NCBI RefSeq assembly: GCF_026342355.1
Contig: NZ_JAPEMV010000003.1
Location: 682,001 to 746,000, forward strand
DNA: 64,000 nt
Reading direction: 5' to 3'
Origin: Streptomyces sp. NBC_00249
GTDB lineage: Bacteria > Actinomycetota > Actinomycetes > Streptomycetales > Streptomycetaceae
Part shown: positions 21,301 through 28,207 of the stretch, one piece after another
How the letters are laid out: each line of letters starts with the position of its first letter
Numbering within the stretch: position 1 is the stretch's first letter
Notes under the pieces: model-generated
The model's database searches: none
What the model saw: the letters and a program-made list of their open reading frames with translations, nothing else
Told to the model about the DNA's origin: nothing
Translations under genes and position numbers: made by a program

Positions 21301-22486
21301 GGCCCGCCTCCTGGCCGCCGAAGAGACCGGAGCGGGCGGCCGGGCCGACACCGAACCCCTCCTGGCCCGTCGGCTGGCAGGGCTCTCCGGAGCCGAACGG
21401 GACGCCGCGGTCCTGGAGTTCGTACGCTCCGAGGCCGCGGCCGTGCTCGGTCACCCCTCCGCCGACGCGGTACGGGACCGGCACGTCTTCCTGGAACTCG
21501 GCTTCGACTCGCTGACCGCCGTCCAGCTCGCCAAGCGCCTCAGCATGGCCACCGGCCTGAAACTGCCCAGCACCCTGGTCTTCGACCACCCCACCCCCAC
21601 GGCCGTGACCACCCGCCTCCTCACCCTCCTGACGGAAACCCCGGCCGCCCCCCTCAAGGCGGACCAGGACGATCTCCTCGTCGGCCTCTACCGCCGGGCC
21701 GGTGAACTCGGCAGGCTCACCGAGGGCATCGAGATGCTCACCGCCGCCGCACGGCTGCGGCCCGTCTTCGACACCGCGTCGGCCGCCGGCCACCGGCCCG
21801 TCCCGGTCAGGCTGGCGCACGGCACCGAAGGGCCTCAACTGGTCTGCTTCGGCCCGTACATGGCCCCCTCCGGGGTGCACCAGTACGCGCGCTTCGCCGC
21901 CGCGTTCGGCGGCCGGCGCACCGTCTGGGCCCTGCCCGAGCCCGGCTTCGGCCCGGGGGAGGCACTGCCGCAGGACGTCGCCGCCCTCGTCGAGGTCCAC
22001 GTCCAGTCCGTCGCCGAGTGCGCGGGCGAGGAGCCCGTGGTACTCGTCGGCTACTCCTCGGGGGGCTGGGTCGCGCACGCCGTGGCCTGCCGCCTCGAGG
22101 AGCTGGGCCGGCCCGTCGAAGGCATCGTGATGCTCGACAGCTTCACCCGCACGCAGGGCCTCGGGGACCGCTTCCAGTCGGCGGTGGTGCGCGAGCAGTC
22201 CGCGCGCTTCGACTTCATCTCCGCCCCCGGCACCCAGCTCACCGCTATGGGCGGCTACCTCGCCGCCTTCGAGCACTGGGACGCCCCGGACGCCAAGGTA
22301 CCCACGCTGGTCGTCCGCGCCGAGGACCGCATGGCCGACGGCGAGCCGGGGGCCGACGACCGCCCGCCGGCCCCCGAGCACGCCCGGACCGTCACCGAAG
22401 TCCCCGGCAACCACTACACGCTGATGGAACGTCACGCACAGTCGACGGCAAGGGCGGTCGACGAATGGCTCGTCCAGCTCCCCTGA
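12368..22486 (+). CDS. Modular type I polyketide synthase, terminal two modules with thioesterase: KS-AT-KR-ACP and KS-AT-KR-ACP-TE
   Basis: About 3372 residues. The N-terminal docking helix (KLLDYLKRVTADLKQTRRRL) is of the type that pairs with tails like that of the preceding protein. Module one: KS (Cys near 220), AT (from 580, HAFH near 771, malonyl), KR (from 1168, SGVWG-like IAGVWG, no LDD, A-type), ACP (Ser near 1495). Module two: KS (Cys near 1725), AT (from 2091, GHSQGEIAAA, with DLASHCAQV where methylmalonyl ATs usually have YASH), KR (from 2731, A-type pattern with AAAWG), ACP (near 3045) and a C-terminal thioesterase (about 3131-3372, nucleophile in GYSSGG, His in GNHYTLM). The TE makes this the chain-releasing protein, by macrolactonisation or hydrolysis. 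It starts 83 bp after the previous PKS and precedes a type II thioesterase. Confidence 0.96.
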   Translation: MQNQHDEHNEPGNGQSDNEQKLLDYLKRVTADLKQTRRRLQEVEAKDQEPIAIVAMSCRYPGQVDSPEALWRLVDSGSDAVTGFPTNRGWDLDGLYDPDPGTPGKCYTREGGFLHEAGRFDPGFFGMSPREALATDPQQRLLLEVAWEAFERAGIAPTSVKGSRTGVFVGLAYQGYAGSGDTREELEGFLLTGTAPSVASGRVSYTFGLEGPSLTVDTACSSSLVALHLAVQALRQGECSMALAGGAAVMAATGMFTEFSRQQGLAVDGRCKSFAAEADGTGWGEGVGMLLVERLSDARRNGHPVLAVVRGSAVNQDGASNGLTAPNGPAQQRVIEQALASAGLSAADVDVVEAHGTGTRLGDPIEAQALLATYGQDRPADRPLWLGSLKSNIGHTQAAAGVGGIIKMVEAMRHGVLPKTLHVDEPSPHVDWSTGAVRLLTEPVEWTENGHLRRAAVSSFGVSGTNAHTIIEQAPPAPDAEEARTAPAGGPRPVAWTLSGRNAAALREQAERLLTHVLGLGDVSTVDVAHSLATSRAALEHRAAVVGADLPELVAGVKAVAEGTAAAQLVQGTAGRDGGTAFLFSGQGSQRLGMGRELHASSPAFTEAFDAACSALDPHLERPLKSVVFGEDPDLLNRTGYAQPALFAVEVALYRLVESWGVRPDFLAGHSVGEFAAAHVAGVLSLEDAAQLVAARGRLMQALPAGGVMVAVQASEDEVRALLAGYEDRAGIAAVNGPSSVVVSGAEDAVAAVVDLLSADGRKTKALAVSHAFHSPLMDPMLADFRKVAESVTFHAPRIPVVSTLTGRPVPSEEFCSVDYWVRHVREAVRFADAVTSLADEGVNTFLEVGPGGALTAMAQDSLDGEHANAVPLLRPDRPETLAVTTALAQLHVHGTPVDWTAVLAGDGARRIDLPTYAFQREHYWLEAAAPARGPRSTVEDWQYDVTWKHLADPAAVPVDGHWLLVVPDVGPDHDSGAVPLAAGLRGALAAHGARVTCLTVEGTEDREALTVRLREATDGTAAPRAVVSLLGLDERPTAGLAALPGGVAGTLTLVQALGDAGVGAPLWCATRGAVSTSPGDHAVTAPGQAQIWGLGRVAALEHPDRWGGLVDLPRACDGPVLDRLLATLAAGGPEDQLAVRADGVYARRLARTADATARSAEQWHSRGTVLITGGTGALGGHVARLLAARGAEHLVLTSRRGPAADGADELRTELEALGARVTLAACDVSDRDALARLLADLTGPEAAGVPLTAVVHTAGVDTPALLADTGPAAFAAVLAAKAAAAAHLDELLDELPGGPAELDAFVLFSSIAGVWGAGGQAAYSAANAHLDALAAARRARGLPATALAWGPWAESGMAAGPEVAEGLRRRGLEPLAAGSALTVLDRAVGRNATAVTVADVDWARFAPTFTVGRPSPLLGDLPEVREAASARPGHTDGAADTAGALRRTLAQADPAERDRTLVELVRAEAAAVLGHPGPEAVEPGRAFRDLGFDSLTAVELRNRLVGATGLRLPTTLVFDYPSALDLAGALLVELLGTGDTTETAAAPVRADDEPIAIVAMSCRYPGGVRSPEELWRLVDEGTDAMSVFPDDRGWDLDTLYHPDPDHPGTTYARAGGFLYDLADFDAAFFGISPREATAMDPQQRLLLETSWEAFERAGIDPASVRGSRTGVFVGSGYQDYIRRGIAVPEDVEGYLGTGNAASVASGRIAYTLGLEGPAVTVDTACSSSLVALHMAAQALRQGECELALAGGVTVMSSSGAFVEFSRQRALSADGRCKAYSADADGTGWGEGVGMLLVERLSDARRNGHRVLAVVRGSAVNQDGASNGLTAPSGRAQQLVIRQALANAGLSASDVDAVEGHGTGTRLGDPIEASALLATYGQDRAGDRPLWLGSLKSNIGHTQAAAGAGGIIKMVQALRHGVLPRTLHADEPTPHVDWSAGAVRLLTEPVPWDAADRPRRAAVSSFGMSGTNAHVIIEEAPPATARPDAGPDDPAPLPPAGTAAVPLLLSARTGTALEEQAGHLAALLRQDRTGPRDIGYALATTRTLFDERAVVVGEDRGELLEALDALATGASHELAVRGSAGSPVQPVFVFPGQGSQWAGMAVELLDTSPVFRDRITACGEALAPHVDWSLEDVLRGTDGAPALEGPDVIQPVLWAVMVALAELWRACGVRPAAVVGHSQGEIAAAVVAGALTLEDGARLVARRSALLVRLSGRGGMVSVPRSEAEVTERLAPWEGRLSVAAVNGPRTVVVSGDTDALAEFLDACAADAVAAKPVKVDLASHCAQVEAVRDELAAELAPLTPGIPKIPFCSTVTGEPLDTAPDAAYWYRNLRSTVRFEQATRRLLADGHRVFIEISPHPVLVYGLQDTLDDARTDGPAEAVVPTLTRSAGGARRFLGALGEAHAHGVPVDWTAVFAGPAGTPAELPTYPFQRQRYWLDAPTAPDTAADTSPAPQTAADAEFWAAVEHEDLTSLSEGLSFDEDTTLRSALPALHAWHRARRDEAATDGWRYRIGWKPLPDTAPPALAGRWLAVVPRDRLGDPAVELALHSLATHGAETVLLAVTGDEDRPTLAATLREAARGVRGVLSLLALDDHPHPHHPAVPLGLAATLHLVQALGDAAVDAPLWCVTRGAVSTGPADPLHAPSQAPVAALGRVVALEHPARWGGLVDLPADVRATDTGTGRRLAAALSAATGEDQIAVRAEAAHARRMLRAPGADAPAGPGWQPRGTVLVTGGTGFIGGRVARWLAGAGAEHLVLTSRRGPAADGADELRTELEALGARVSVIACDMADRSAVAALLDSLTALPPLSAVVHAAGVGTPAMLADTTVAEVAAVMEAKAAGATHLDELLGERALDAFVLFSSGAAAWGSGAQSAYAAANASLDALAEHRQARGLTATSIAWGAWGGGGMVDLAAEERLRLRGLDPMDPARAVLALRRAVEHGDTAVIVADVDWKRFLPGFTAARPSPLLAGLPEVARLLAAEETGAGGRADTEPLLARRLAGLSGAERDAAVLEFVRSEAAAVLGHPSADAVRDRHVFLELGFDSLTAVQLAKRLSMATGLKLPSTLVFDHPTPTAVTTRLLTLLTETPAAPLKADQDDLLVGLYRRAGELGRLTEGIEMLTAAARLRPVFDTASAAGHRPVPVRLAHGTEGPQLVCFGPYMAPSGVHQYARFAAAFGGRRTVWALPEPGFGPGEALPQDVAALVEVHVQSVAECAGEEPVVLVGYSSGGWVAHAVACRLEELGRPVEGIVMLDSFTRTQGLGDRFQSAVVREQSARFDFISAPGTQLTAMGGYLAAFEHWDAPDAKVPTLVVRAEDRMADGEPGADDRPPAPEHARTVTEVPGNHYTLMERHAQSTARAVDEWLVQLP

Positions 22487-22521
22487 CCCCAGCTCCCCAG
22501 CCATCCGAAGGGCCCACCCGC

Positions 22522-23301
22522 ATGACGACCCCCTCCACCCCCTCCAACGCCCATGACGACAGCCTGTGGGTACGCCGGTTCCAGCCGAGGCCGGACAGCG
22601 CCGTCCGGCTGGTCTGCCTGCCGCACGCCGGCGGCTCCGCGAGCTTCTACCTCCCCATGGCCCGCACCATGCCGGACTTCGTGGACGTGCTGTGCGTCCA
22701 GTACCCCGGCCGGCAGGACCGCCGTACCGAGCCGCTCCTCGACACCGTCCCCGCACTCGCCGACCAGGTGTTCACCGCACTGCTGCCCTGGGCGGACCGG
22801 CCGTTGGCGTACTTCGGGCACAGCATGGGCGCCTCGGTGGCCTACGAGGTCGCCCGCCGCTTCGAACGCGAGAAGGGCGTCGTCGCGGCGGCCCTCTTCG
22901 CCTCGGGCCGCCGGGCCCCCTCGGCGCCCCGCCACGAGACCGCGCACCTGCTGGACGACCGGGGCCTGATCGAGGAGGTCAAGAGCCTCAGCGGCACCGA
23001 CACCCGGCTCCTGGGCGACGACGAGGTGCTCCGGATGGTCCTCCCGGCCATCCGCGCCGACTACCGGGCCGCCGAGACCTACACCCCGGAACCGGGGGAG
23101 CCGTTGCACTGCCCCGTGGTCGCGATGATCGGCAGCGACGACCCGAAGGTGACGGAGGCGGAAGCGGCGGCCTGGTCCACCCACACCGAAGGCCCGTTCG
23201 CCCTACGGGTCTTCTCCCAGGGCCACTTCTACCTGGTGCGCGACCAGGCCGAGGTGATCCGCACCCTGTCCACCCACCTCCGCACCTCCCTCACGCCCTG
23301 A
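22522..23301 (+). CDS. Type II thioesterase (editing TEII) of the PKS cluster
   Basis: A 259-residue alpha/beta hydrolase of the discrete TEII family that clears stalled or wrongly acylated carrier proteins. Visible features are CLPHAGGSASFY near the N-terminus, QYPGRQDR, the nucleophile elbow GHSMGA, Asp in MIGSDDPKV and the catalytic His in SQGHFYLV. Length is normal. ATG at 22522 has GAAGGG about ten bases upstream, and the gene follows the PKS stop by only 35 bp on the same strand, so it is the last gene of that operon. A strong hairpin lies just after the stop. Distinguishing it from the integrated TE: it is free-standing and has the AGGSA signature typical of TEIIs. Confidence 0.93.
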   Translation: MTTPSTPSNAHDDSLWVRRFQPRPDSAVRLVCLPHAGGSASFYLPMARTMPDFVDVLCVQYPGRQDRRTEPLLDTVPALADQVFTALLPWADRPLAYFGHSMGASVAYEVARRFEREKGVVAAALFASGRRAPSAPRHETAHLLDDRGLIEEVKSLSGTDTRLLGDDEVLRMVLPAIRADYRAAETYTPEPGEPLHCPVVAMIGSDDPKVTEAEAAAWSTHTEGPFALRVFSQGHFYLVRDQAEVIRTLSTHLRTSLTP

Positions 23302-23320
23302 CCCACCCGCCCCCGCCCCC

Positions 23321-23352
23321 GCCGCCCCCGAACCGGACACGGCGGGGGCGGC
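23321..23352 (+). terminator. GC-rich hairpin, probable terminator after the PKS operon
   Basis: GCCGCCCCCG (23321-23330) pairs perfectly with CGGGGGCGGC (23343-23352) around a 12-base loop, 20 bp after the TEII stop. There is no T tract, as is usual in Streptomyces. It lies between convergent genes and may act in both directions. Confidence 0.7.
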
Positions 23353-23462
23353 GGCCCGTGGGCACCCGAAGGTTCGAAGCGGGCTCCTGTGAGGTGTCGA
23401 ACGTACGCGGCCCCGGGCCGGCCCGTGCCGTGACACGGACGACGACGGCGCTCCTGACGGGC

Positions 23463-24683
23463 TCACAGCACGGCGCCGGCCCTGATCACGTGCCGCAGGT
23501 GCCGCTCGGGGCGGGTGAGAACGGCCAGGTCCGCCAGCGGGTCGCCGTCCACGACGAGCAGGTCGGCGTGCGCACCCGGCGCGAGGGTGCCGATCTCCCC
23601 CTCCATCCGCAGCAGCCGGGCCGCCGTGGTGGTGGCGGAGCGGATCACGTCCGCGGCGGGCTGGACCTCGGCGCGCAGCGTGAACTCCTCCAACTGCGCC
23701 GAGTGCAGCGGCCCGAGCAGGTCGCTGCCGTACACCAGGCTGACGCCCGCCCGGTGGGCCTTCTCCAGGGCGGCCAGCCCGTGGTCGCGGACCTCGATCA
23801 GCTTGCGGTAGGAGGACTCCGGCAGACCGGACTGCCGTCCCAGCCGCGCGGTCCGCTCGTAGGCGACCAGGGTGGGCACCAGGAAGGCGTCGTGCTCCAG
23901 CAGCAGGGCGACGGTCGCGTCGTCGATCAGGTTGCCGTGCTCGACGCACCGCACGCCGGCCCGCAGGGCCCGGTCGATGGCGCGCGGATGGTAGGCGTGC
24001 ACGGTGACGTACCGGTTGTGGTTCTCCGCCTCCTCCACGGCCGCGCGTATCTCCTCCGCGCTGTACTGGACGGCGGCGATCTCGTCGTGCGGCGAAGCCA
24101 CCCCGCCCGACAGCAGCACCTTCAGGTGGGCGGCCCCCTTGCGGAACTCGTCCCGGGCCGCCCTGCGGACGGCGTCGACGCCGTCCGCGATCCGGGCGAA
24201 GTCCGGACGGTTCTCGCAGCAGGGCACGGAGTCGTCCCCGAGCGGTCGCAGGTCGCCGTGGCCGCCCGTCTGGGAGAGCGCCTTCCCGCCGTGGACGAGT
24301 CGGGGGCCGAGTGCCAGGCCCTCCGCCAGGGCCCGGGCCATGCCGTGGTCGGCGCCGCCGACGTCGCGGACGGTGGTGAAGCCGCGGCGCAGCATCCGTT
24401 CGGCCTCCGCGAGCGCCCGGACGGTCAGGTACCCGGGGGTCCAGGAGGCGATGGCGGGCAGGTCGAGGGAGGTGACCAGCAGGTGGACGTGGGCGTCGAT
24501 CAGGCCGGGCAGCACCGTGGCGCCGGCCGCGTCGAGCACCCGTACGTCCTGCCCGGCGCCGGGCGGGCGACCGGTGCCGGTGGCGGCGATCCGGCCGTCG
24601 GCGACCTCGATCCACGCCCGGTCGGTACGGGTGCCGGTCTCCGGGTGCAGCAGGTGGGCGTCGGTGATCAGCAGTCGGCTCAT
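23463..24683 (-). CDS. Metal-dependent amidohydrolase (imidazolonepropionase/prolidase-like)
   Basis: 406 residues of the amidohydrolase superfamily (TIM barrel with a mononuclear or binuclear metal site). Metal ligands are visible: His65 and His67 in LIDAHVH, a likely carboxylated Lys in HLKVLLSGG, His in VTVHAYH, His in CVEHGN and Asp in VYGSDLL. The N-terminal beta-sandwich start (MSRLLITDAHLLHPETG) and the C-terminal segment (GTLAPGAHADLLVVDGDP) are typical. It hydrolyses an amide or related bond of an unknown substrate. No signal peptide, so cytoplasmic. It is divergent from a TetR gene, with a shared palindrome between them, so it is probably the regulated target. A role in polyketide tailoring or detoxification is possible but cannot be told from sequence. 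Confidence 0.88.
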   Translation of the reverse strand: MSRLLITDAHLLHPETGTRTDRAWIEVADGRIAATGTGRPPGAGQDVRVLDAAGATVLPGLIDAHVHLLVTSLDLPAIASWTPGYLTVRALAEAERMLRRGFTTVRDVGGADHGMARALAEGLALGPRLVHGGKALSQTGGHGDLRPLGDDSVPCCENRPDFARIADGVDAVRRAARDEFRKGAAHLKVLLSGGVASPHDEIAAVQYSAEEIRAAVEEAENHNRYVTVHAYHPRAIDRALRAGVRCVEHGNLIDDATVALLLEHDAFLVPTLVAYERTARLGRQSGLPESSYRKLIEVRDHGLAALEKAHRAGVSLVYGSDLLGPLHSAQLEEFTLRAEVQPAADVIRSATTTAARLLRMEGEIGTLAPGAHADLLVVDGDPLADLAVLTRPERHLRHVIRAGAVL

Positions 24684-24710
24684 GGTGGGGGTCCTCTCGC
24701 GACCTCGTTT

Positions 24711-24743
24711 CGATACGACCTGTATTGAATACACCATGTATCG
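24711..24743. promoter_or_regulatory. Palindromic operator between amidohydrolase and TetR genes
   Basis: A 33-bp dyad centred on the G at 24727: outer arms CGATAC (24711-24716) and GTATCG (24738-24743), inner arms TGTATT and AATACA. Twelve of sixteen positions per arm match. It overlaps the presumed -10 box TATCGT (24739-24744) of the TetR gene, so repressor binding would block that promoter and probably the amidohydrolase promoter too. Confidence 0.75.
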
Positions 24744-24751
24744 TGACGGGT

Positions 24752-25372
24752 GTGAATTCCTCCCCGGCCGAACCCGCCGCGCCCCGGCCCCCGCGGCGCC
24801 GTGTCCACACCCGAGCCCGCATCCTGTCGGCGGCAGGTGAGCTCTTCCTGTCCGCGGGGTACGCGCGGACGAGCATCGAGGACATCTGCGCCGCTGCCGG
24901 CTACACCCGCGGGGCCTTCTACTCGAACTTCGCCACCAAGGAAGACCTGCTGCTGGCCCTCTTCGACGAGCAGGCGGCCGACCGGATGGCCGAACTGGAG
25001 CGCCTGGCCGCAGCGGCCGAACAGCTGGGGCCCGAGGAACGGGCGCGGCGGCTGGTCGAGGCGCTGCTGCGGGTCGAGCCCGCCGAAACCGGGTGGATCC
25101 TGCTCTTCCTGGAGTTCCGCCTCCTGGCCGCCCGTACGCCCGAACTCGCCGAGCGGGTCGCCGCGCACGACCGCGCGGTGACAGCGGCGGTGGCAGCCCT
25201 GCTGGAGAGGGGCCTGCCGGAACTGGTACCGCCCGGCGCCGAAGCCGGACAGGCCGCCGAGGTGATCCTGGCCGCCCGCGAGGGCTTGCTCGCCCGCACG
25301 GCCGCGGGCGGCCCGGCCGCCGCGCAGCTGCTGAACGCGGCGATGGCGGTACTGGCCGGCCTCCTGGGCTGA
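24752..25372 (+). CDS. TetR/AcrR-family transcriptional regulator
   Basis: 206 residues from GTG 24752. The N-terminal helix-turn-helix is clear (ARILSAAGELFLSAGYARTS, then IEDICAAAGYTRGAFYSNF), followed by a helical ligand-binding domain rich in Ala, Leu and Glu with no recognisable specificity. The start is chosen because a TATCGT -10 box ends 7 nt before the GTG, the spacing of leaderless Streptomyces messages; an upstream TTG (24725) would fall inside the operator. It is divergent from the amidohydrolase and probably represses both that gene and itself through the 33-bp dyad. The inducing ligand is unknown; position next to the PKS makes a polyketide-related or substrate ligand plausible but unproven. 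Confidence 0.92.
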   Translation: MNSSPAEPAAPRPPRRRVHTRARILSAAGELFLSAGYARTSIEDICAAAGYTRGAFYSNFATKEDLLLALFDEQAADRMAELERLAAAAEQLGPEERARRLVEALLRVEPAETGWILLFLEFRLLAARTPELAERVAAHDRAVTAAVAALLERGLPELVPPGAEAGQAAEVILAAREGLLARTAAGGPAAAQLLNAAMAVLAGLLG

Positions 25373-25461
25373 CACGGCGGTCCGGAGTACGGGGAGAGTG
25401 CGGCCGCGGCCGCAGGTGTGCACCGCGCCCACGCGCAACCGGCGCCGACGCGGTGCTGGAC

Positions 25462-26427
25462 TCAGTCCAGGCTGCCCGGGACGGTGCGCCAGCGGGCCCG
25501 CAGCACACCGTCGGCGTCCGGCAGTACGGCGCTGAGCAGGGGGCGGCGTTCGTCCGCGGCGGCCGGCAGGAGGAGGGCGGAGCGGGCGCGGGCCAGGGCC
25601 GGCCGGAGACGGTCGAAGTCCTCCTCGTCCGCGCTGGTCCGGCAGAGACGGCCCTCGGCGTCCTCCCAGACCACTTCCACGGACTCCTCGGTGGACAGCG
25701 CGGCGAGGACGGCCCCCACACCGGCCGTCGGAGCCGGCCAGGCGCCGATCATCGCGCGGGGCGCCAGCCCGGCCCGGACGGCGGGCAGAGAGGACGGGGT
25801 CAGGCGGTGCCAGCGGGTCAGGTTGTGGACGTAGCCCTCCTCCAGCAGACCGGCCTGCCCGTCGGCGACGGCCTGTGCCAGCCGGGCCCAGAAGCCGTCG
25901 TCGGCCGGGCACTGCTCGCCCGGCTCCTCGTCGCGGTCCCGCTCGTACGCGGAGCCGCTGATCCTCTCGGCGAACAGGCCGAGCTCGGCGGTACGGCGGA
26001 CGGCGACGTCCCCCGGTACGGCGGAGCCGACGTACACGTACTGGTCCCACCCGACCTCGACGAAGAAGCGCCCCTCGGCCTCCAGGGTGTACCCGCCGGG
26101 ATCACCACGCAGCATGCCCCGCACCAGCTCCAGCGCGGTGGCCGGCGGAACCACCAGCCCGTCGTACAGCTCCGCCAGCCCGGCGGGCAGCGGCGGCTCA
26201 CCGGCCGGGTCGCCCTCCCGCCAGGAGTCCCGCCACGGCAGGATCGGCTCCCGAACGGCCAGTTCGCGCACCCCGGCCTCCGCGGCGAACGCACCCACCG
26301 CCGCCAGGTACGCCGCCTCCACCGGCCCGTGGTCGCAGCCGGTGTCTTCCGCCCCGACGTAGTGGCCGTGCTCGTCACGGTCGGCCGGGTCGTACTTGGT
26401 CACCCGGTGGACGAAAGGCAGTCGCAT
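25462..26427 (-). CDS. Conserved hypothetical protein
   Basis: 321 residues starting MRLPFVHRVTKYDPADRDEHGHYVG. I recognise this only as a type of protein common in streptomycetes without an assigned function. It is acidic and soluble, with no signal peptide or membrane segment and no catalytic motif that I can name. The middle (EGRFFVEVGWDQYVYVGSAV) and the tail (DEEDFDRLRPALARARSAL) look like ordinary alpha/beta domain sequence. The start is supported by a -10-like box TAGTCT (minus strand; plus-strand AGACTA at 26435-26440) ending 7 nt before the ATG, so it is probably leaderless. It converges on the TetR gene, with 89 bp between them. Confidence 0.8.
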   Translation of the reverse strand: MRLPFVHRVTKYDPADRDEHGHYVGAEDTGCDHGPVEAAYLAAVGAFAAEAGVRELAVREPILPWRDSWREGDPAGEPPLPAGLAELYDGLVVPPATALELVRGMLRGDPGGYTLEAEGRFFVEVGWDQYVYVGSAVPGDVAVRRTAELGLFAERISGSAYERDRDEEPGEQCPADDGFWARLAQAVADGQAGLLEEGYVHNLTRWHRLTPSSLPAVRAGLAPRAMIGAWPAPTAGVGAVLAALSTEESVEVVWEDAEGRLCRTSADEEDFDRLRPALARARSALLLPAAADERRPLLSAVLPDADGVLRARWRTVPGSLD

Positions 26428-26489
26428 GAACGGCAGACTAGGCCGTCTCTTTCGGAACGTGCCGGTTGAGCCCGAGGGGAAACCGTCGC

Positions 26490-27596
26490 TCAGCGCAGCC
26501 GGAGCTCGCCGGTGACGCCGGCGTGGTCGGAGGGCCAGAGGCCCGAGGGAGTCCGGTCGGCCTGCTCGTCGCCCACCCGGTCGCTCGACAGGGCGGTGAT
26601 CCTGCCGCGGTAGAGCACGTAGTCGATGCGCTGGGCGAGGCTGGAGGTGGGGTTGAGCAGGTTGGCGGCCTGGCAGCAGGTGAAGCCGGGGTCGCGGCGG
26701 TGGGTGGCGGTCCAGGCGTCGCTGAAGCCGGCGGCCAGGATGTCGTCATAGCTCGTGGTGTTGCTCTCGGGTGTCGCGCCGACCCCGCCGGCGGCCGAGT
26801 TGAGGTCGCCGAGGAGCACGGTCGGAAGCTTGGTCTTCAGCGGGCCCGCGAGCAGCTCGTCGGCCTGTGCTTCCTGAACGGAGGCGACCGCGGGCTCCAG
26901 GTGGGTGGTGACCACCCGGGTGGTGCGCCCGTGCACGGTGGCATCGGCGGCGACCCAGCCGCGGCGGATCTGGAGCGGAGGACTGGGCGGGCAGCCGAGT
27001 ACCGGTCGGCACAGGGGCACGAAGCTCCGGAACTGGGCGGCGCGAGCGTTGGCCACGGAGAACTTCCGCGCGGGCAGGTCGGTGCGGGCCAGGAGTACGT
27101 CACGGTCGGTGAGGCGGATGTCCTGCAGGCCCGCGGGCGTGGAACGCGGGGCCTCGAAGTCAGTGCCCACGGTGACGGTGGCCACGGCCGCGTAGTGCTT
27201 CCCGCGGGCGGAGAGCTCGTCGAGAAGGATCTGCAGGAAGTCGTACTCGACATGCGTGGCGCTGCCCTGCCCGGCGGGCGTCTGACTGCGCCACAGCACG
27301 GCCTCCTGAAGGCCCACCAGGTGGGGGTCGCTGTCGGCGATCTCGTCGGCCAGCGCCTCGGCGCGCTCGGGGAAGTTCGTCGCCTGGACGTTCGCGTACA
27401 CCGCGGTCACCGCCGCCACCAGCCCCTGGGGGCTGGTGGCGGCGAGGACGGGCGCGAGGTCGGCCCCCAGGTAGAGGTTGCGGGTCAGGACCCGCACCGA
27501 GGTCTGCCCGCCCTCCGCGGCGGAGGCCGCGCCGAGTGACGCGGGTGCGAGGAGCGCGAGCGCGCACAGGGCGGATGTGAACCAGCGACGAGCCAT
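26490..27596 (-). CDS. Secreted endonuclease/exonuclease/phosphatase-family protein
   Basis: 368 residues. The N-terminus is a Sec-type signal peptide (MARRWFTSALCALALLAPA, cleavage likely after ASAA), so the protein is exported. The mature part has the EEP fold signatures: RVLTRNLYLGADL (Asn), GLQEAVLW (metal-binding Glu), VVTTHLEPAV, LLGDLNSA (catalytic Asp and Asn) and WPSDHAGVTGEL (terminal Asp-His pair). Relatives hydrolyse phosphodiesters of nucleic acids, phosphoinositides or sphingomyelin; the substrate here is unknown. Two Cys in FTCCQAAN could form a disulfide in the mature protein. The start at 27596 has GAAAGGG eight bases upstream and leaves a complete signal peptide. Confidence 0.88.
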   Translation of the reverse strand: MARRWFTSALCALALLAPASLGAASAAEGGQTSVRVLTRNLYLGADLAPVLAATSPQGLVAAVTAVYANVQATNFPERAEALADEIADSDPHLVGLQEAVLWRSQTPAGQGSATHVEYDFLQILLDELSARGKHYAAVATVTVGTDFEAPRSTPAGLQDIRLTDRDVLLARTDLPARKFSVANARAAQFRSFVPLCRPVLGCPPSPPLQIRRGWVAADATVHGRTTRVVTTHLEPAVASVQEAQADELLAGPLKTKLPTVLLGDLNSAAGGVGATPESNTTSYDDILAAGFSDAWTATHRRDPGFTCCQAANLLNPTSSLAQRIDYVLYRGRITALSSDRVGDEQADRTPSGLWPSDHAGVTGELRLR

Positions 27597-27867
27597 GCGG
27601 GCGACCCTTTCGGCGAGGAGCGGGCGGATCCCGCATCCTCGCCGCAACCTATGGCGTCCCGGAGGCCGCGGCGATCCGGCTGTAGGCCGGGCGGCCGAAC
27701 CGCACCGCGGGACCTCTGGAACGGCCGGCGAACCGGCCTCGATCCCGGCGAAGTCCGCGCTGAGGACCTCCCTGCGAGCCGGTCACAGCACTATGGCGCG
27801 TATCGAGTCGTGATCGATTTGCGGGATGTGCCTTCGCGGCACGGTCCGGTCCGATAGACGGTCTTAC

Positions 27868-28180
27868 GTGACGCGAGTGCAACTGACCGATCCGGATCGG
27901 GAGTTCATCGAGCCGTACCTGCCGATCGGCGAGTACGGCCCGTACCCCGAGCAGTTCATCCCCGTCCTGAAGAAGGTACGGGTACGCGGGCCCGTCGGCC
28001 GACCCCGCATCCGGCCGGACGCGGTCGCCGGGGACAAGGCGTACTCGTCCCGCGGATCCGCGCCCACCTGTGCGAACGCCGTATCAAGGCGGTCATCCCG
28101 GAGAAGAAGGACCAGGCCGCCAACCGGAGGAAGAAGGGCTCCAGAGGTGGCCGACCCGTCAGCCACGACGCCGAGGTGCC
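27868..28180 (+). pseudogene. IS5-family transposase remnant (internal deletion and frameshift)
   Basis: A GTG at 27868 opens a frame that begins VQLTDPDREFIEPYLPIGEYGPYPE, the typical N-terminus of IS5-type transposases in Streptomyces. After about 40 residues it jumps to a segment from much later in such proteins (GRPRIRPDAVAGDKAYSSRG), so the catalytic core including the first DDE aspartates is missing. The frame then shifts: RRIKAVIPEKKDQAANRRKK and SRGGRPVSHDAE continue in another frame at about 28075-28166. No terminal inverted repeats were identified. It is a decayed mobile-element scar just downstream of the MMPL gene. Confidence 0.8.
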
Positions 28181-28207
28181 GGACGCCAAGGGCGGGCAGG
28201 AGTTGAG

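Noticed and set aside
16850..22756. Very long minus-strand open frame opposite the terminal PKS gene (and similar ones opposite the whole PKS region)
   Set aside because: Shadow of the G+C-biased PKS coding strand: composition is Gly/Arg/Ala/Val rich, no domain, no ribosome site, fully overlapped by intact PKS domains.
23463..24683. Agmatinase/guanidino-removing enzyme of a marginolactone-type polyketide pathway
   Set aside because: The metal-binding motifs are those of the amidohydrolase TIM-barrel superfamily, not of the arginase/agmatinase fold.
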